A stretch of 64,000 nucleotides of DNA from JBBKWU01 sp037969035 (GTDB lineage: Bacteria > Pseudomonadota > Alphaproteobacteria > Micavibrionales > Micavibrionaceae), in NCBI GenBank assembly GCA_037969035.1, contig JBBKWU010000013.1:1-64000 (forward strand), written 5' to 3'. The notes beneath the pieces were generated by a model that worked only from the letters and a program-made list of their open reading frames with translations, had not been told where the DNA came from and did no database searches. The position numbers were made by a program, and so were the translations under genes. Within the stretch, counting starts at the first letter, position 1, and every line of letters begins with the position of its first letter. This document shows, in pieces, positions 17,608-26,317 of this stretch.

Positions 17608-18265
17608 ATATAAGCTGCTCGTTTTTCATGTCACCAAGTAGTTTGAACTGATTGGCTGTGATGACAAGATAATCAATTGGGAATCCTGCGTAGCGGTTAT
17701 AAAGTTCGAGCAAGATACGCGTAAAAGCGGGGGCGTGGTGCGCGCCTTTTGCATGTTTATCGTCTTGGAAATGGATGGCATGGCCGATTTCGTGCAAAAG
17801 CGAAACCAGATCACGGTGATGAAACTCTATTGCATGATCGGCTGGGTCATATAGTGAGGACTTGCCGTCGTTATCTGGGCGCCAACGTAAAATAGTGGGT
17901 TCGATATCATAATCGTTACAAACTTTGCGTATAATAAGGCGTGCTTTTTTTTCACTGACGCGCGGAGCGTAAGGCTCTAGATATTTGTTTTCCCACGCAT
18001 ATAATGGTTTTGCATGTGTATCATTTTGAAATGTTGGCTCGTCAGACCATTCATCATTGCGCAGCGTGCTGTTAAATGTACGCGTCAACCAACCTTTGCT
18101 GCTAAATGTCTCCTGATCAAGGATATTGCGGCCGTGGCGTTTACGGAAGCCCAGCACATAAGGCTTGTCCGCTGTGGGATCTTTTAACTTCCCCGTGACC
18201 AGATACCCGTCTGCATGCGGATCATAGATCTGCTTTAATACAGTAATGTCTTTTAATTTAAGCAC
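17579..18265 (-). CDS. Putative HExxH zinc metalloprotease-like protein
   Basis: A 228-aa protein with a clear zinc-protease helix, LLHEIGHAIHFQ (about residues 155-166), where HEIGH fits HExxH. It is followed about 13 residues later by HHAPAFTRILLELYN, which could supply a further ligand and a supporting helix. The first 130 residues are beta-rich and unrecognised. No signal peptide is visible, so it is probably cytoplasmic. I cannot assign a named peptidase family. It lies between fmt and truA on the opposite strand and overlaps the fmt 3' end by 29 bp. Confidence 0.7.
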   Translation of the reverse strand: MLKLKDITVLKQIYDPHADGYLVTGKLKDPTADKPYVLGFRKRHGRNILDQETFSSKGWLTRTFNSTLRNDEWSDEPTFQNDTHAKPLYAWENKYLEPYAPRVSEKKARLIIRKVCNDYDIEPTILRWRPDNDGKSSLYDPADHAIEFHHRDLVSLLHEIGHAIHFQDDKHAKGAHHAPAFTRILLELYNRYAGFPIDYLVITANQFKLLGDMKNEQLIFTPPKHPRV

Positions 18266-18436
18266 TTACTATGCTATCCCTGTTTTCTGGCGGCTTTCAT
18301 TTATCTTTACACTGCGTTGCTGCGTCACTTATGTAGAAAGACTACATTTCGTTTCTTGCGTCTTGTGTAAAAATAAAGCAAAACCACCATGTATTTTTTT
18401 ATTGATTGAGAAAAGATTAGAGCAGCTTCCCATAAG

Positions 18437-19207
18437 ATGCAAGAGCGTTGGAAAATTACGATTGAATATGATGGTAACGGGTATTGCGGCTGGCAACGCC
18501 AAAAAGACGGTGTGCCGTCTGTGCAGCAATCGATTGAACGGGCCATCCAAAAATTCTGTCAACAAGACATCACCATCCATGCCGCAGGCCGCACGGATGC
18601 AGGCGTCCATGCCAAAGGACAAGTCGCGCATTTTGATCTGGATTACGGCGATCGGGACATCACAGGCTTTGATCTCATGAAAGCCATTAACGCGCATTTA
18701 CGCCCGCAACGTATAAGCGTGATCGAGGCCATAAAGGTGGATAGTGAATTCCACGCGCGGTTTGATGCGACCAATAAGCTGTACCAATATCGCGTGGTGT
18801 GTCGCCCATCCTTTTTGGTGCATGATGTGGGCATGATCTGGCATTACAAGCGGGATTTGGATGTGGATGCGATGCGTGAGGGGGCTAAACACTTGCTCGG
18901 TCATCATGACTTCACAACGTTTCGCGATTCCCAGTGTCAGGCGAAGTCACCAATGAAAACGCTGAATAGGCTCGATATTACCGAACGCCCGTACGATCAT
19001 TGCGGCGGGCGCGAAATTATATTTGAAACCGAAGCGCTCTCATTTTTGCACCATCAGGTGCGTAATATGGTCGGTACATTAACGCTGGTCGGTGAAGGGA
19101 AGTGGCAGCCCGAAGATATAGGCACGGCATTAGCCGCCAAAGACCGCACAAAAGGTGGCCCTACAGCACCATCAGACGGGCTTTACCTGATGCGCGTTGA
19201 TTATTAA
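18437..19207 (+). CDS. truA: tRNA pseudouridine(38-40) synthase TruA
   Basis: A 256-aa TruA, which makes pseudouridine at positions 38-40 of the tRNA anticodon stem. The N-terminus reads ITIEYDGNGYCGWQRQ. The catalytic motif AAGRTDAGVHAKGQVAHF is at about 50-67, with the nucleophile Asp in RTDAG. The C-terminal FLHHQVRNMVGTL motif is present. Length and start are typical. In many Alphaproteobacteria it follows def-fmt, as here apart from the inserted minus-strand gene. Confidence 0.96.
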   Translation: MQERWKITIEYDGNGYCGWQRQKDGVPSVQQSIERAIQKFCQQDITIHAAGRTDAGVHAKGQVAHFDLDYGDRDITGFDLMKAINAHLRPQRISVIEAIKVDSEFHARFDATNKLYQYRVVCRPSFLVHDVGMIWHYKRDLDVDAMREGAKHLLGHHDFTTFRDSQCQAKSPMKTLNRLDITERPYDHCGGREIIFETEALSFLHHQVRNMVGTLTLVGEGKWQPEDIGTALAAKDRTKGGPTAPSDGLYLMRVDY

Positions 19208-19210
19208 TAA

Positions 19211-19242
19211 TTGACATAATTTAAGTTTGACGTAATTTAGGT
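19211..19242. repeat. Tandem 16-bp repeat, promoter/operator-like
   Basis: TTGACATAATTTAAGT (19211-19226) is followed immediately by TTGACGTAATTTAGGT (19227-19242), with 14 of 16 bases identical. Each half begins with a -35-like TTGAC. The first has TAATTT 16 bp on and the second TAGCTT 18 bp on, so two overlapping promoters or a tandem operator for the next gene (ATG 19285) are plausible. Confidence 0.55.
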
Positions 19243-19284
19243 GAGTGTGATAGCTTACAGGCATAATTTTTGAGGAACTGGGTT

Positions 19285-20874
19285 ATGGTTTTAAAGATGC
19301 AACAAACGGTGAACGACGCCTTGGCGAGGCAGCGTCAAAGTGAGGCTGAACGCGATGAAAATCCTTTGAGTGGCCATGTTGTAGAGCAGAACGGAAAGCG
19401 TTATAAAGAATATCCGTCACCACATAATCCTGAAGCGGTTATGATGCGCCTTCCTGTGATCGATAAGCCTCGGGATAAAGTGCTTTGGGCTGATAAATCT
19501 GGTCGCGGACACTATGAATACCCTGCGCCATCTGTATCTGATAAGGCTATTTTAGAGTTTGGTGCGACTCCTTTAAAGCCTGAGAGTGCTGGTAAAATCA
19601 GGACTCCTGCGCCCCCACCGCCTCCACCATCAATGCCGCGTGAGCCTATTGTTGATTACGGCCCGACATTGAGTGAACGGTTTATGGGCTTGTTTAAGGG
19701 CCCGATAACGAAAGCGCTTGAAAAAGATTTGGCGGATGAAAATTCTAAACAAGCGATACTTTCGGAGATCGATAGTCAAGTTGAAGAAAAAAAGCGTGCA
19801 GCAACGCAAGCGGAGATTGCTCGTCAGGCTGATTTATTAGATCCAGCGAAAATCAAGATTGCGGCAGATGCTTTGCCAGATGCGGCACCACATGAAATTA
19901 TGCAATGGGGCTGGGAAGCCGAGAAAATGTTTGCCCGCCGTCAGGATGAAATCCACGATGACTATATCAAAGGTGGGGTTAAGGCGAAAAGCCATACAGG
20001 TGAAGTCACATCGCGCATTAAAAAATCAGTGTCTAAGCAACGCGCAGGATGGCTAAAAAGGATATGGTTAAGGGTAGCAAAAGAAATGGATGATATTAAG
20101 ATTGTGCCTGATCTGAATGCGGATGTGAGTAGGTTTGATGCGCTTTTGTCACCGCGAGTAAGAATGGTAAAAACGCTCGGTTTCATTGCGGATTTGGAAC
20201 GGGCTGTGGAGAATGATATTACCATCGCGCAGGATCAAATCGGGTTTTGTTCGCGTTCCTCATTGGAAATGGATCAATTTTATCAGGCGATTCGCACGTA
20301 TGAGCGTGAATTGAAAAAGAACCGTGGCGCGATTATTGAAGCAACACGTGCAAAAAGTGAGGATCGTTTTGATGAAGATGATTCTGTGATGCGCCAAATG
20401 CATGAGCGCGAAGTTCTGGATGCAGGCAAAAACGTGGATGAACGCCTTGATTATCTCTCAGTGGCGGTTGAAAAATGCCGTGGCGAATATGGCGTATATG
20501 TGAGCGCGATGGAGCATGAGAAGTTGGCGATTGATGCGCTTCAGACTTTAATGCGGCAGCGGTTGCCGCATTTGGAAGCGCAAGTGAAGCGCGGCCTTAA
20601 AATTATCGAAGCACAAGAGGCTATGAAAGCACGCGGCGCAAGACGGGCGATTGATGTGAAGATTGATCTGGCATTGGAATTAACGCCTGAACAAGCCGAA
20701 AACGAGCTTAAATCCATTGCCGCGCAGGTTACATTGCAAATTGAGGCGGTTGAAAAACTGCACGCGGCGATTATTCATGATGAGAGTTTGGTGATTGAAG
20801 GTAAAGAGCCGACAACGTTGATTGAGTATAAGCCTGTGCTGATGTTGCCCGCCCCTTCGAAAATTACGCTCTAG
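19285..20874 (+). CDS. Unknown 529-aa coiled-coil-rich protein
   Basis: Not recognised. ATG 19285 has a good Shine-Dalgarno (GAGGA, 8 bp upstream). The first 110 residues are polar and contain a proline tract (PPPPPPSMPREP, near residues 108-119). The rest is highly helical and charged (for example EIDSQVEEKKRAATQAEIARQ and ERELKKNRGAIIEATRAKS), suggesting long coiled coils. There is no signal peptide or membrane helix. The helical character recalls the 408-aa unknown protein at 53099-54325, but I see no clear sequence match. It ends 8 bp from the end of the convergent dapD. Confidence 0.75.
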   Translation: MVLKMQQTVNDALARQRQSEAERDENPLSGHVVEQNGKRYKEYPSPHNPEAVMMRLPVIDKPRDKVLWADKSGRGHYEYPAPSVSDKAILEFGATPLKPESAGKIRTPAPPPPPPSMPREPIVDYGPTLSERFMGLFKGPITKALEKDLADENSKQAILSEIDSQVEEKKRAATQAEIARQADLLDPAKIKIAADALPDAAPHEIMQWGWEAEKMFARRQDEIHDDYIKGGVKAKSHTGEVTSRIKKSVSKQRAGWLKRIWLRVAKEMDDIKIVPDLNADVSRFDALLSPRVRMVKTLGFIADLERAVENDITIAQDQIGFCSRSSLEMDQFYQAIRTYERELKKNRGAIIEATRAKSEDRFDEDDSVMRQMHEREVLDAGKNVDERLDYLSVAVEKCRGEYGVYVSAMEHEKLAIDALQTLMRQRLPHLEAQVKRGLKIIEAQEAMKARGARRAIDVKIDLALELTPEQAENELKSIAAQVTLQIEAVEKLHAAIIHDESLVIEGKEPTTLIEYKPVLMLPAPSKITL

Positions 20875-20882
20875 ATTCTTTA

Positions 20883-21743
20883 TTAATCGCGCAGCAAATC
20901 GTTGATGGATGTTTTCTTGCGGGTTTGTTCATCCACGCGTTTTACAATCACAGCACAAGACAGGCTTGGCCCTGGTGAGCCGTCGAGCAATGGTTTGCCC
21001 GGAAGTGTGCCGGGGACAACGACGCTGTAGGCGGGCACGCGGCCTTGGAAAATCTCGCCGGTTGCGCGGTCGATGATTTTGGTTGATGCACCCAAGAACA
21101 CACCCATAGAAAGCACAGCACCTTTTTCAACAATAACGCCTTCGGCAACTTCGGAACGGGCACCCACGAAGACATCGTCCTCGATAATCACGGGGGAGGC
21201 TTGTAAAGGTTCAAGTACGCCACCAATACCAACGCCGCCAGAGATGTGGCAGTTCTTGCCAATTTGTGCGCAAGAGCCGATTGTGGACCATGTATCAATC
21301 ATTGTGCCTTCGCCGACATGTGCGCCAAGGTTTATAAAGCTCGGCATCAGCACGACATTTTTCGCGATATAGGCAGAATAACGCACAACGCAATTTGGCA
21401 CAGCGCGGAAACCAGCCTCAGAAAATTGGTATGGCCCCCAGCCTTCGAATTTATTCGGTATTTTATCCCACCAGATTGTTTCGGCAGGTCCGCCTTTGAT
21501 TTGATCCATGCGATGCAGGCGGAAATACAGCAAAATGGCCTTTTTAGCCCATTCATTGACGTGCCAGCTACCGTCTTTATAGGGTTCAGCCACGCGGACG
21601 CTGCCCCGATCCAAAAGCTTCATCGTCAGCATGATGCAATCACGCACGGGGCCATCGGTGCGCGGTGTAATATTGGCAGGCGTTTCGTACGCCGCATTGA
21701 TCGTGTTTTTCAGATCCGCAGCAGACATTGCATCAGAGAGCAT
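20883..21743 (-). CDS. dapD: Tetrahydrodipicolinate N-succinyltransferase
   Basis: A 286-aa acyltransferase of the lysine/diaminopimelate pathway. It moves succinyl from succinyl-CoA to tetrahydrodipicolinate, on the way to lysine and peptidoglycan. The left-handed beta-helix hexapeptide repeats run through about residues 100-250 (for example INLGAHVGEGTMIDTWSTIG and GGVGIGGVLEPLQA). ATG 21743 is chosen because GAGGA lies at good spacing before it; a TTG at 21773 would add 10 residues. Dap genes near truA/fmt are common in this class. Confidence 0.95.
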   Translation of the reverse strand: MLSDAMSAADLKNTINAAYETPANITPRTDGPVRDCIMLTMKLLDRGSVRVAEPYKDGSWHVNEWAKKAILLYFRLHRMDQIKGGPAETIWWDKIPNKFEGWGPYQFSEAGFRAVPNCVVRYSAYIAKNVVLMPSFINLGAHVGEGTMIDTWSTIGSCAQIGKNCHISGGVGIGGVLEPLQASPVIIEDDVFVGARSEVAEGVIVEKGAVLSMGVFLGASTKIIDRATGEIFQGRVPAYSVVVPGTLPGKPLLDGSPGPSLSCAVIVKRVDEQTRKKTSINDLLRD

Positions 21744-21844
21744 TTGGTTTTTCCTCGGTAAAGTTTGTTCCAAAATTTTCTTATTTCTGTATTTGTGAAT
21801 ATATCTAAGTTTTGCTTTGTTTTTCCGCAGAAGTCAATCAATCT

Positions 21845-22777
21845 ATGCCTATGGAATGTGATATCGAATGGAATAAATTAACGCTTGCGGAATGGGACGA
21901 ACGGTTTTGCAAAATTGCGCGGAGTAATATCCTGCAAAGCTATGACTACGCCCGCGCTGTTTGCACGGTGGATCGGCAAAAAGCACGCTGGGGTTTGGTG
22001 CGTATTGATGGTGTGGAGGCGGGGCTTGTTCAGATTTTGGAAGCAGGATTGCTCGGGAATCTGGTCCATGCGGTGATTTTGGATCGGGGGCCGCTTTGGT
22101 TTGACGGGTTTGGACGCCGTGCGCATATTGATGCGTTTTTCACTGCGTTTGACAAGGAATTCCCAAAACGTTTGGGGCGTAAGCGGCGGATTATACCAGA
22201 AACAAAGGATAAATTAGGCGCGGATTATATCTGGCAAGAGGGATCATCATACGAAACGATATGGATCGATTTGAATGATGCGGCTGATAACTTGCGGGCG
22301 AATCTGGATAAAAAATGGCGCAATTCTTTGAGTAAGGCAGAACGAAGCAATCTAACGATTGAATGGGATATGAAGGGGGCGCACATAGATTGGATATTAA
22401 TGCATCATATGGTGCATCGGGCAGAAAAAAATTATAGCGGCACTTCAGGTAAAGTTTTACGGGCGATGGCAAAAACATTTGGTAACAGGGGTAACATGAT
22501 GATTGGGCGCGCTCTGCATGATGGAAGTGCTGTGGCGGGGATATTACTGTTTTGCCATGGCAATGCTGCAACGTATCAAATAGGATGGAATGGTGAATTA
22601 GGGCGTGAGAAAAACGCGCATCATATGTTACTATGGAATGCAATTTTAGAATTACAAAAGCGCGGCTATAAGGCTTTTGACTTAGGGGGCATGAATGAAA
22701 AGGATGCAAAGTATGTTAGAAAATTCAAAAAGGGGCTTGGGGGCGATTTGGTTTGCTTGTCTGGCCATTATTCTTAG
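21845..22777 (+). CDS. FemAB/GNAT-type acyltransferase
   Basis: A 310-aa protein of the FemAB-like acetyltransferase group (GNAT fold). Supporting features are an N-terminal SNILQSYDYARAV motif, ETIWIDLNDAADNLRANLDKKWRNSLSKAER in the middle (the W-R-N-x-L-x-K-A motif common in FemAB-like proteins), and the C-terminal LLWNAILELQKRGYKAFDLGGMN. Related proteins attach amino acids or acyl groups to peptidoglycan or cell-surface molecules, but the substrate here is unknown. ATG 21845 is used; ATG 21851 is equally possible. Its last 65 bp overlap the next gene in another frame. Confidence 0.75.
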   Translation: MPMECDIEWNKLTLAEWDERFCKIARSNILQSYDYARAVCTVDRQKARWGLVRIDGVEAGLVQILEAGLLGNLVHAVILDRGPLWFDGFGRRAHIDAFFTAFDKEFPKRLGRKRRIIPETKDKLGADYIWQEGSSYETIWIDLNDAADNLRANLDKKWRNSLSKAERSNLTIEWDMKGAHIDWILMHHMVHRAEKNYSGTSGKVLRAMAKTFGNRGNMMIGRALHDGSAVAGILLFCHGNAATYQIGWNGELGREKNAHHMLLWNAILELQKRGYKAFDLGGMNEKDAKYVRKFKKGLGGDLVCLSGHYS

Positions 22778-23612
22778 CCTTTCCGTGATGGTGGCAAGTG
22801 TGAACGCAGCAACGGGCGCGGATGTGCCTGAAAACCTCTCGCCTGATACGCAGCTCATGACGTACCAAGTTTACGCAGGCGGCATTAATGCGGTCGATGC
22901 GGAAATGAATATTGTGTACCCTGAAAAAGGCAATTACGAAATTCTGTTCAAAGCCAAAACACGCGGTTTTTTGGCCAAGCTGGCACCGTGGTGGGGCTCG
23001 TTTGAGAGTAAAGGCTGGCGCATGGCGGATAAAGAAGATCGCCCAAAGCGTCATAAATCCATTTCAAGCTGGCGCGACGAAGAAGACATCAGCGAATATA
23101 ATTATAATCGCGAGGGCGGCTTTGAAAGCTTCTCTATAACCGAAGTGGGCGTTGATAAAACACCCAAAAATTTGGATGATGAGCTCGTTAAGGGAACAAC
23201 AGATGCGTTAACAGCAACGCTTCAGGTGATGATGTCTGTTGCTGAGGGCAATAAATGCGAAGGTACATCCGAAGTGTTTGATGGCAAGCGTCGTTTTGCG
23301 CTGGTCTATAATGGTGACGGTACAGAAAATCTGAAAAGCTCGGGCTATAATCTTTATGACGGTGCTGCAGAGAAATGCACGGTTGAGGTGCGTCCTGTCG
23401 CTGGGAAGTGGCATGAAAAACCGCGTGGCTGGATGTCTATTCAGGAACAAGGCCGCGACAAAGGTTTGCTGCCGACTGTATGGATGGCAAAAATGAACGA
23501 GAATGGCCCTGCCGTTCCCGTGAAAGTGCGCGTGAAAACAGATTACGGCACGTTGTTCATGCATTTGGTTAAATACCAAAACGGCGACAAAGTTATAGCG
23601 ATTAAAGATTAA
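22713..23612 (+). CDS. DUF3108-type exported protein
   Basis: A 299-aa secreted protein of the DUF3108 type (function unknown, periplasmic). The signal peptide is MLENSKRGLGAIWFACLAI followed by LSLSVMVASVNA. The mature part opens with the family-like MTYQVYAGGINAVDAEMNIVY and FKAKTRGFLAKLAPWWGSFESKG. AAAAGGA ends 8 bp before ATG 22713, which favours it over ATG 22695 and 22704. The start lies inside the FemAB-like gene, an overlap of 65 bp, so the two are probably co-expressed. Confidence 0.75.
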   Translation: MLENSKRGLGAIWFACLAIILSLSVMVASVNAATGADVPENLSPDTQLMTYQVYAGGINAVDAEMNIVYPEKGNYEILFKAKTRGFLAKLAPWWGSFESKGWRMADKEDRPKRHKSISSWRDEEDISEYNYNREGGFESFSITEVGVDKTPKNLDDELVKGTTDALTATLQVMMSVAEGNKCEGTSEVFDGKRRFALVYNGDGTENLKSSGYNLYDGAAEKCTVEVRPVAGKWHEKPRGWMSIQEQGRDKGLLPTVWMAKMNENGPAVPVKVRVKTDYGTLFMHLVKYQNGDKVIAIKD

Positions 23613-23741
23613 GCGCATTACGTGCCACATTGTTTGTAACGCTTTGCAATATCATGTGAATTGCTATGGCTGTGCTTTTCGGCAAGATTAAATCTGGTTT
23701 TTTAGGGAATCCCGATCATTTTCAAAATATAGGAACAATAG

Positions 23742-25079
23742 ATGTCTCATGATGGTTTGGCGTGCATAATTCTGGCGGGTGGCAAAAGCACACGCATGAA
23801 GTCTGATACCCCGAAGGTGCTGCATAAAATCGCAGGGCTTTCGCTGATTGGCTGGCTGTTACGTACGGTTGAGGCAATGAACCCCGATAGAGTTATTGTG
23901 GTCACCGCACCATTTTCCGATAAAGCCATCGCCGCCGAAGTCGCGCCACACAAAACCATCATCCAAAAAACAGCCAAAGGCACAGGCGACGCGGTAAAGG
24001 CTGCGCTCCCTGCACTAAAGGGTCATGAAGGCCCCGTTCTGATTTTGCTTGGTGATATGCCATTGCTGCGCGCGGAATCTGTGGCTGATCTTATTAGTGC
24101 GGCACAAGAAGACGGCGCAGGCATGGCAGTTTTGGCTGCTGATGCGCCCAACCCCGATGGGTATGGGCGGCTTGTGACGGCTTCAAATGGCGCGCTAGCA
24201 AAGATTGTCGAGGACAGAGATTGCACCGATGCACAGCGCGGTATATCGCTGATTAACACGGGGGCATTCTGTGTCAATGGCACGCATTTGGCCGCATGGG
24301 TGAACCGCATCAAGAGCAATAACGCCCAAGGCGAATTTTATATCACTGATCTGCCCGAAATCGCGGCGGAAGATGGGTTTGAAACCACGATCAGTATCTT
24401 GGAAGACGAGGACGAGGCGCTGGGCGTGAATGACCGCCTTGATCTCTCGCAATTGGAATATATGATGCAGATTAGTTTGCGCCTCCATGCCATGGACGGC
24501 GGCGCGACTATGATTGACCCGCAAAGCGTGTTTCTAAGCCATGACACAAAAATCGGGCAAGACGTGATGATTGAACCAAACGTGATCATCGGCGCAGGTG
24601 TTGAAATTGAAAACGGCGCGACCATTCATGCCTTCAGCCATATCGAAGGCGCAAAAATCGGCGCAGGCGCAAGCGTTGGCCCCTATGCACGTATCCGCCC
24701 GAAATCCGTGATCGAAAGTGGCGCAAGCGTTGGAAACTTCATAGAAGTCAATCGCTCGACCCTTAAAAAGGGCAGCAAAGCCAAGCATCTTGGCTATTTA
24801 GGCGATGTCACGGTGGGCGAGAAATGCAATGTCGGCGCAGGCACAGTTGTTGCCAATTACGACGGCTACGAAAAACATAAAAGCACCTTCGGTAAGGGCA
24901 GCTTCATCGGTTCCAACAGCACCATCGTTGCCCCTGTCGCCATTGGGGATGGCGCGATTGTCGCGGCAGGCAGCACAGTCACCGTAAACGTCCCCGATGA
25001 CGCACTCGCCATCGCCCGTGTCGAAGGCGACGTCCGCCCCGGTTGGGCATTAGAGCGTAGAAAGAAGAAAGAATCGTGA
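23742..25079 (+). CDS. glmU: Bifunctional UDP-N-acetylglucosamine pyrophosphorylase / glucosamine-1-phosphate acetyltransferase
   Basis: A 445-aa two-domain enzyme making UDP-GlcNAc, the precursor of peptidoglycan and lipopolysaccharide. The N-terminal uridyltransferase has IILAGGKSTRMKSDTPKVLH (about 9-28, with the pyrophosphorylase G-x-x-T-R-M). The C-terminal left-handed beta-helix holds the acetyltransferase (GPYARIRPKS, NFIEVNRSTL, GYLGDVTVGEKCNVGAG, NYDGYEKHKS). It is followed by a lipoprotein gene (4-bp GTGA overlap) and 1.2 kb later by glmS, the earlier step of the same pathway. Confidence 0.97.
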   Translation: MSHDGLACIILAGGKSTRMKSDTPKVLHKIAGLSLIGWLLRTVEAMNPDRVIVVTAPFSDKAIAAEVAPHKTIIQKTAKGTGDAVKAALPALKGHEGPVLILLGDMPLLRAESVADLISAAQEDGAGMAVLAADAPNPDGYGRLVTASNGALAKIVEDRDCTDAQRGISLINTGAFCVNGTHLAAWVNRIKSNNAQGEFYITDLPEIAAEDGFETTISILEDEDEALGVNDRLDLSQLEYMMQISLRLHAMDGGATMIDPQSVFLSHDTKIGQDVMIEPNVIIGAGVEIENGATIHAFSHIEGAKIGAGASVGPYARIRPKSVIESGASVGNFIEVNRSTLKKGSKAKHLGYLGDVTVGEKCNVGAGTVVANYDGYEKHKSTFGKGSFIGSNSTIVAPVAIGDGAIVAAGSTVTVNVPDDALAIARVEGDVRPGWALERRKKKES

Positions 25080-25471
25080 GAGCTATAGCCGCTATTTGTT
25101 TGGTTTTGGGGTTGTCTGCATGCACAACGGTGGCGGATTACCACAATGCGTGTTTGGAACAAAATACCTATATCGCCGCCCAAGTTGAATGCGTGAAGCA
25201 AAATGTCGCCGCTGATAACTATATGCGCAGCGATACATTGGTGCAGGAATATATCAAAACGGGCGATGTCTTGGTGGAGCGCGTGGCGCATAAGGAATTA
25301 ACCGAACGCCAAGCGCAATTACAACTGGTTGAAAAACTAAACCAAATGCGCCAACAACAATTGCGCGAGCAAGCAGCCTTCGCCGAAATCGACCGTGCCA
25401 ACCGCGACCGTTTCCCCCGCGAAACAAGATGCCACCAAAACGGCGCGAATATTTATTGTACGGAGTATTAG
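25076..25471 (+). CDS. Small predicted lipoprotein
   Basis: A 131-aa protein with a lipoprotein signal: MRAIAAICLVLGLSAC, where LSAC fits the lipobox and Cys 16 would be lipidated. The rest is helical and Gln/Glu-rich (ERQAQLQLVEKLNQMRQQQLREQ), ending with two cysteines in CHQNGANIYCTEY. It starts at GTG 25076, overlapping the glmU stop by 4 bp, so it is translationally coupled to glmU. Not recognised as a known family. Probably anchored in the inner or outer membrane. Confidence 0.7.
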   Translation: MRAIAAICLVLGLSACTTVADYHNACLEQNTYIAAQVECVKQNVAADNYMRSDTLVQEYIKTGDVLVERVAHKELTERQAQLQLVEKLNQMRQQQLREQAAFAEIDRANRDRFPRETRCHQNGANIYCTEY

Positions 25472-25496
25472 GGTGCGCGGCATAACATTAACCAAA

Positions 25497-25583
25497 CGTC
25501 ATTGCGAGCAAAGCGAAGCAATACAGAAAGCTTTAAGCGCAGATACTAGATTGCCACGCTCCCGTTGGTCGCTCGCAATGACG
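25497..25583. repeat. Palindromic repeat element, copy 1 (87 bp), overlapping a gene start
   Basis: The element has perfect 13-bp ends, CGTCATTGCGAGC (25497-25509) and GCTCGCAATGACG (25571-25583), and inner arms around AGCAATACAG and CTAGATTGC. It has the form of the CGTCATTGCGAG...AAGCAATCCAG palindromes scattered through many alphaproteobacterial and rickettsial genomes. The right end contains the ATG at 25578 used by the next gene. A longer relative lies at 62924-63038. Confidence 0.85.
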
Positions 25584-26306
25584 CGGGTTTTAGTTTTAGC
25601 GATGCTTTCGTTTTTTATTTCTAAGGGGGCGTATGCGCGCTGTATACAAAATCCAGATGATGACCAACAGCAAATTAATGAAGCGGTTTATATCGGGAAG
25701 GTCATGATTAAAAACATAGAGTTTCTTGAGTATACGGAAGGTGATGCGTTTGCGTATGCTGTGGTTACTGCCCAATCTCTTGAAAGCTACAAGAATGAAT
25801 CCGATAAAAATTTAAGTTACAAAGCAGTTTATAACACTTTGCCATCTTTTCTTGGTAAAGTTGGTCGCGTTTATGAACGCGTTATTTTTGAAGATGAAAA
25901 TGGTTATATTGTTCATCGTTGTAACCCGCTCTCACCTCAAACATGGGAAAAGTTGCGTTTAAACGCACCGGAAAAGTCCTTATTTAAAAGCATGCAAAAT
26001 GAATGTGCGACTAGTGGTGGAGAATATATTCAAAACGAACATTGGGAATGCGTTCACCCCACATTAGATGCTGGAAAATCATGTGAGGATAGTAGGCAAT
26101 GTTTGGGGCATTGCATTCCTGATTTAAACGATAAGGGCAGAGCTTACCTCGATAAAATTGGTGCGACGAAAGAAGTATTTGTAGAGCTAAATGTATCTGA
26201 AACAACAGAGGGTTTTGGGCACTGTAGTGAATGGCTCGATAAATCGAGCTGTTACATCACGTTAAATCGAGGGCGAATTTCAAAAAACAAAGTTTGTAAT
26301 TATTAG
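25578..26306 (+). CDS. Secreted Cys-containing protein of unknown function, start inside a palindromic repeat
   Basis: From ATG 25578 the 242-aa product opens with a good signal peptide (MTRVLVLAMLSFFISKGAYA, cleaved before RCIQN). The mature protein has many cysteines (CIQNP, RCNPL, ECATSGG, WECVH, SCEDSRQCLGHC, HCSEW, SCYI, VCNY), suggesting a disulphide-rich periplasmic or exported domain. The frame is open further upstream through the palindromic element to a GTG at 25473, just after the lipoprotein stop, but that would bury the signal peptide. I therefore infer that the repeat insertion supplied or replaced the start. Codon use is AT-richer than glmU/glmS beside it. No family recognised. 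Confidence 0.7.
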   Translation: MTRVLVLAMLSFFISKGAYARCIQNPDDDQQQINEAVYIGKVMIKNIEFLEYTEGDAFAYAVVTAQSLESYKNESDKNLSYKAVYNTLPSFLGKVGRVYERVIFEDENGYIVHRCNPLSPQTWEKLRLNAPEKSLFKSMQNECATSGGEYIQNEHWECVHPTLDAGKSCEDSRQCLGHCIPDLNDKGRAYLDKIGATKEVFVELNVSETTEGFGHCSEWLDKSSCYITLNRGRISKNKVCNY

Positions 26307-26317
26307 GAGAAATTTAA

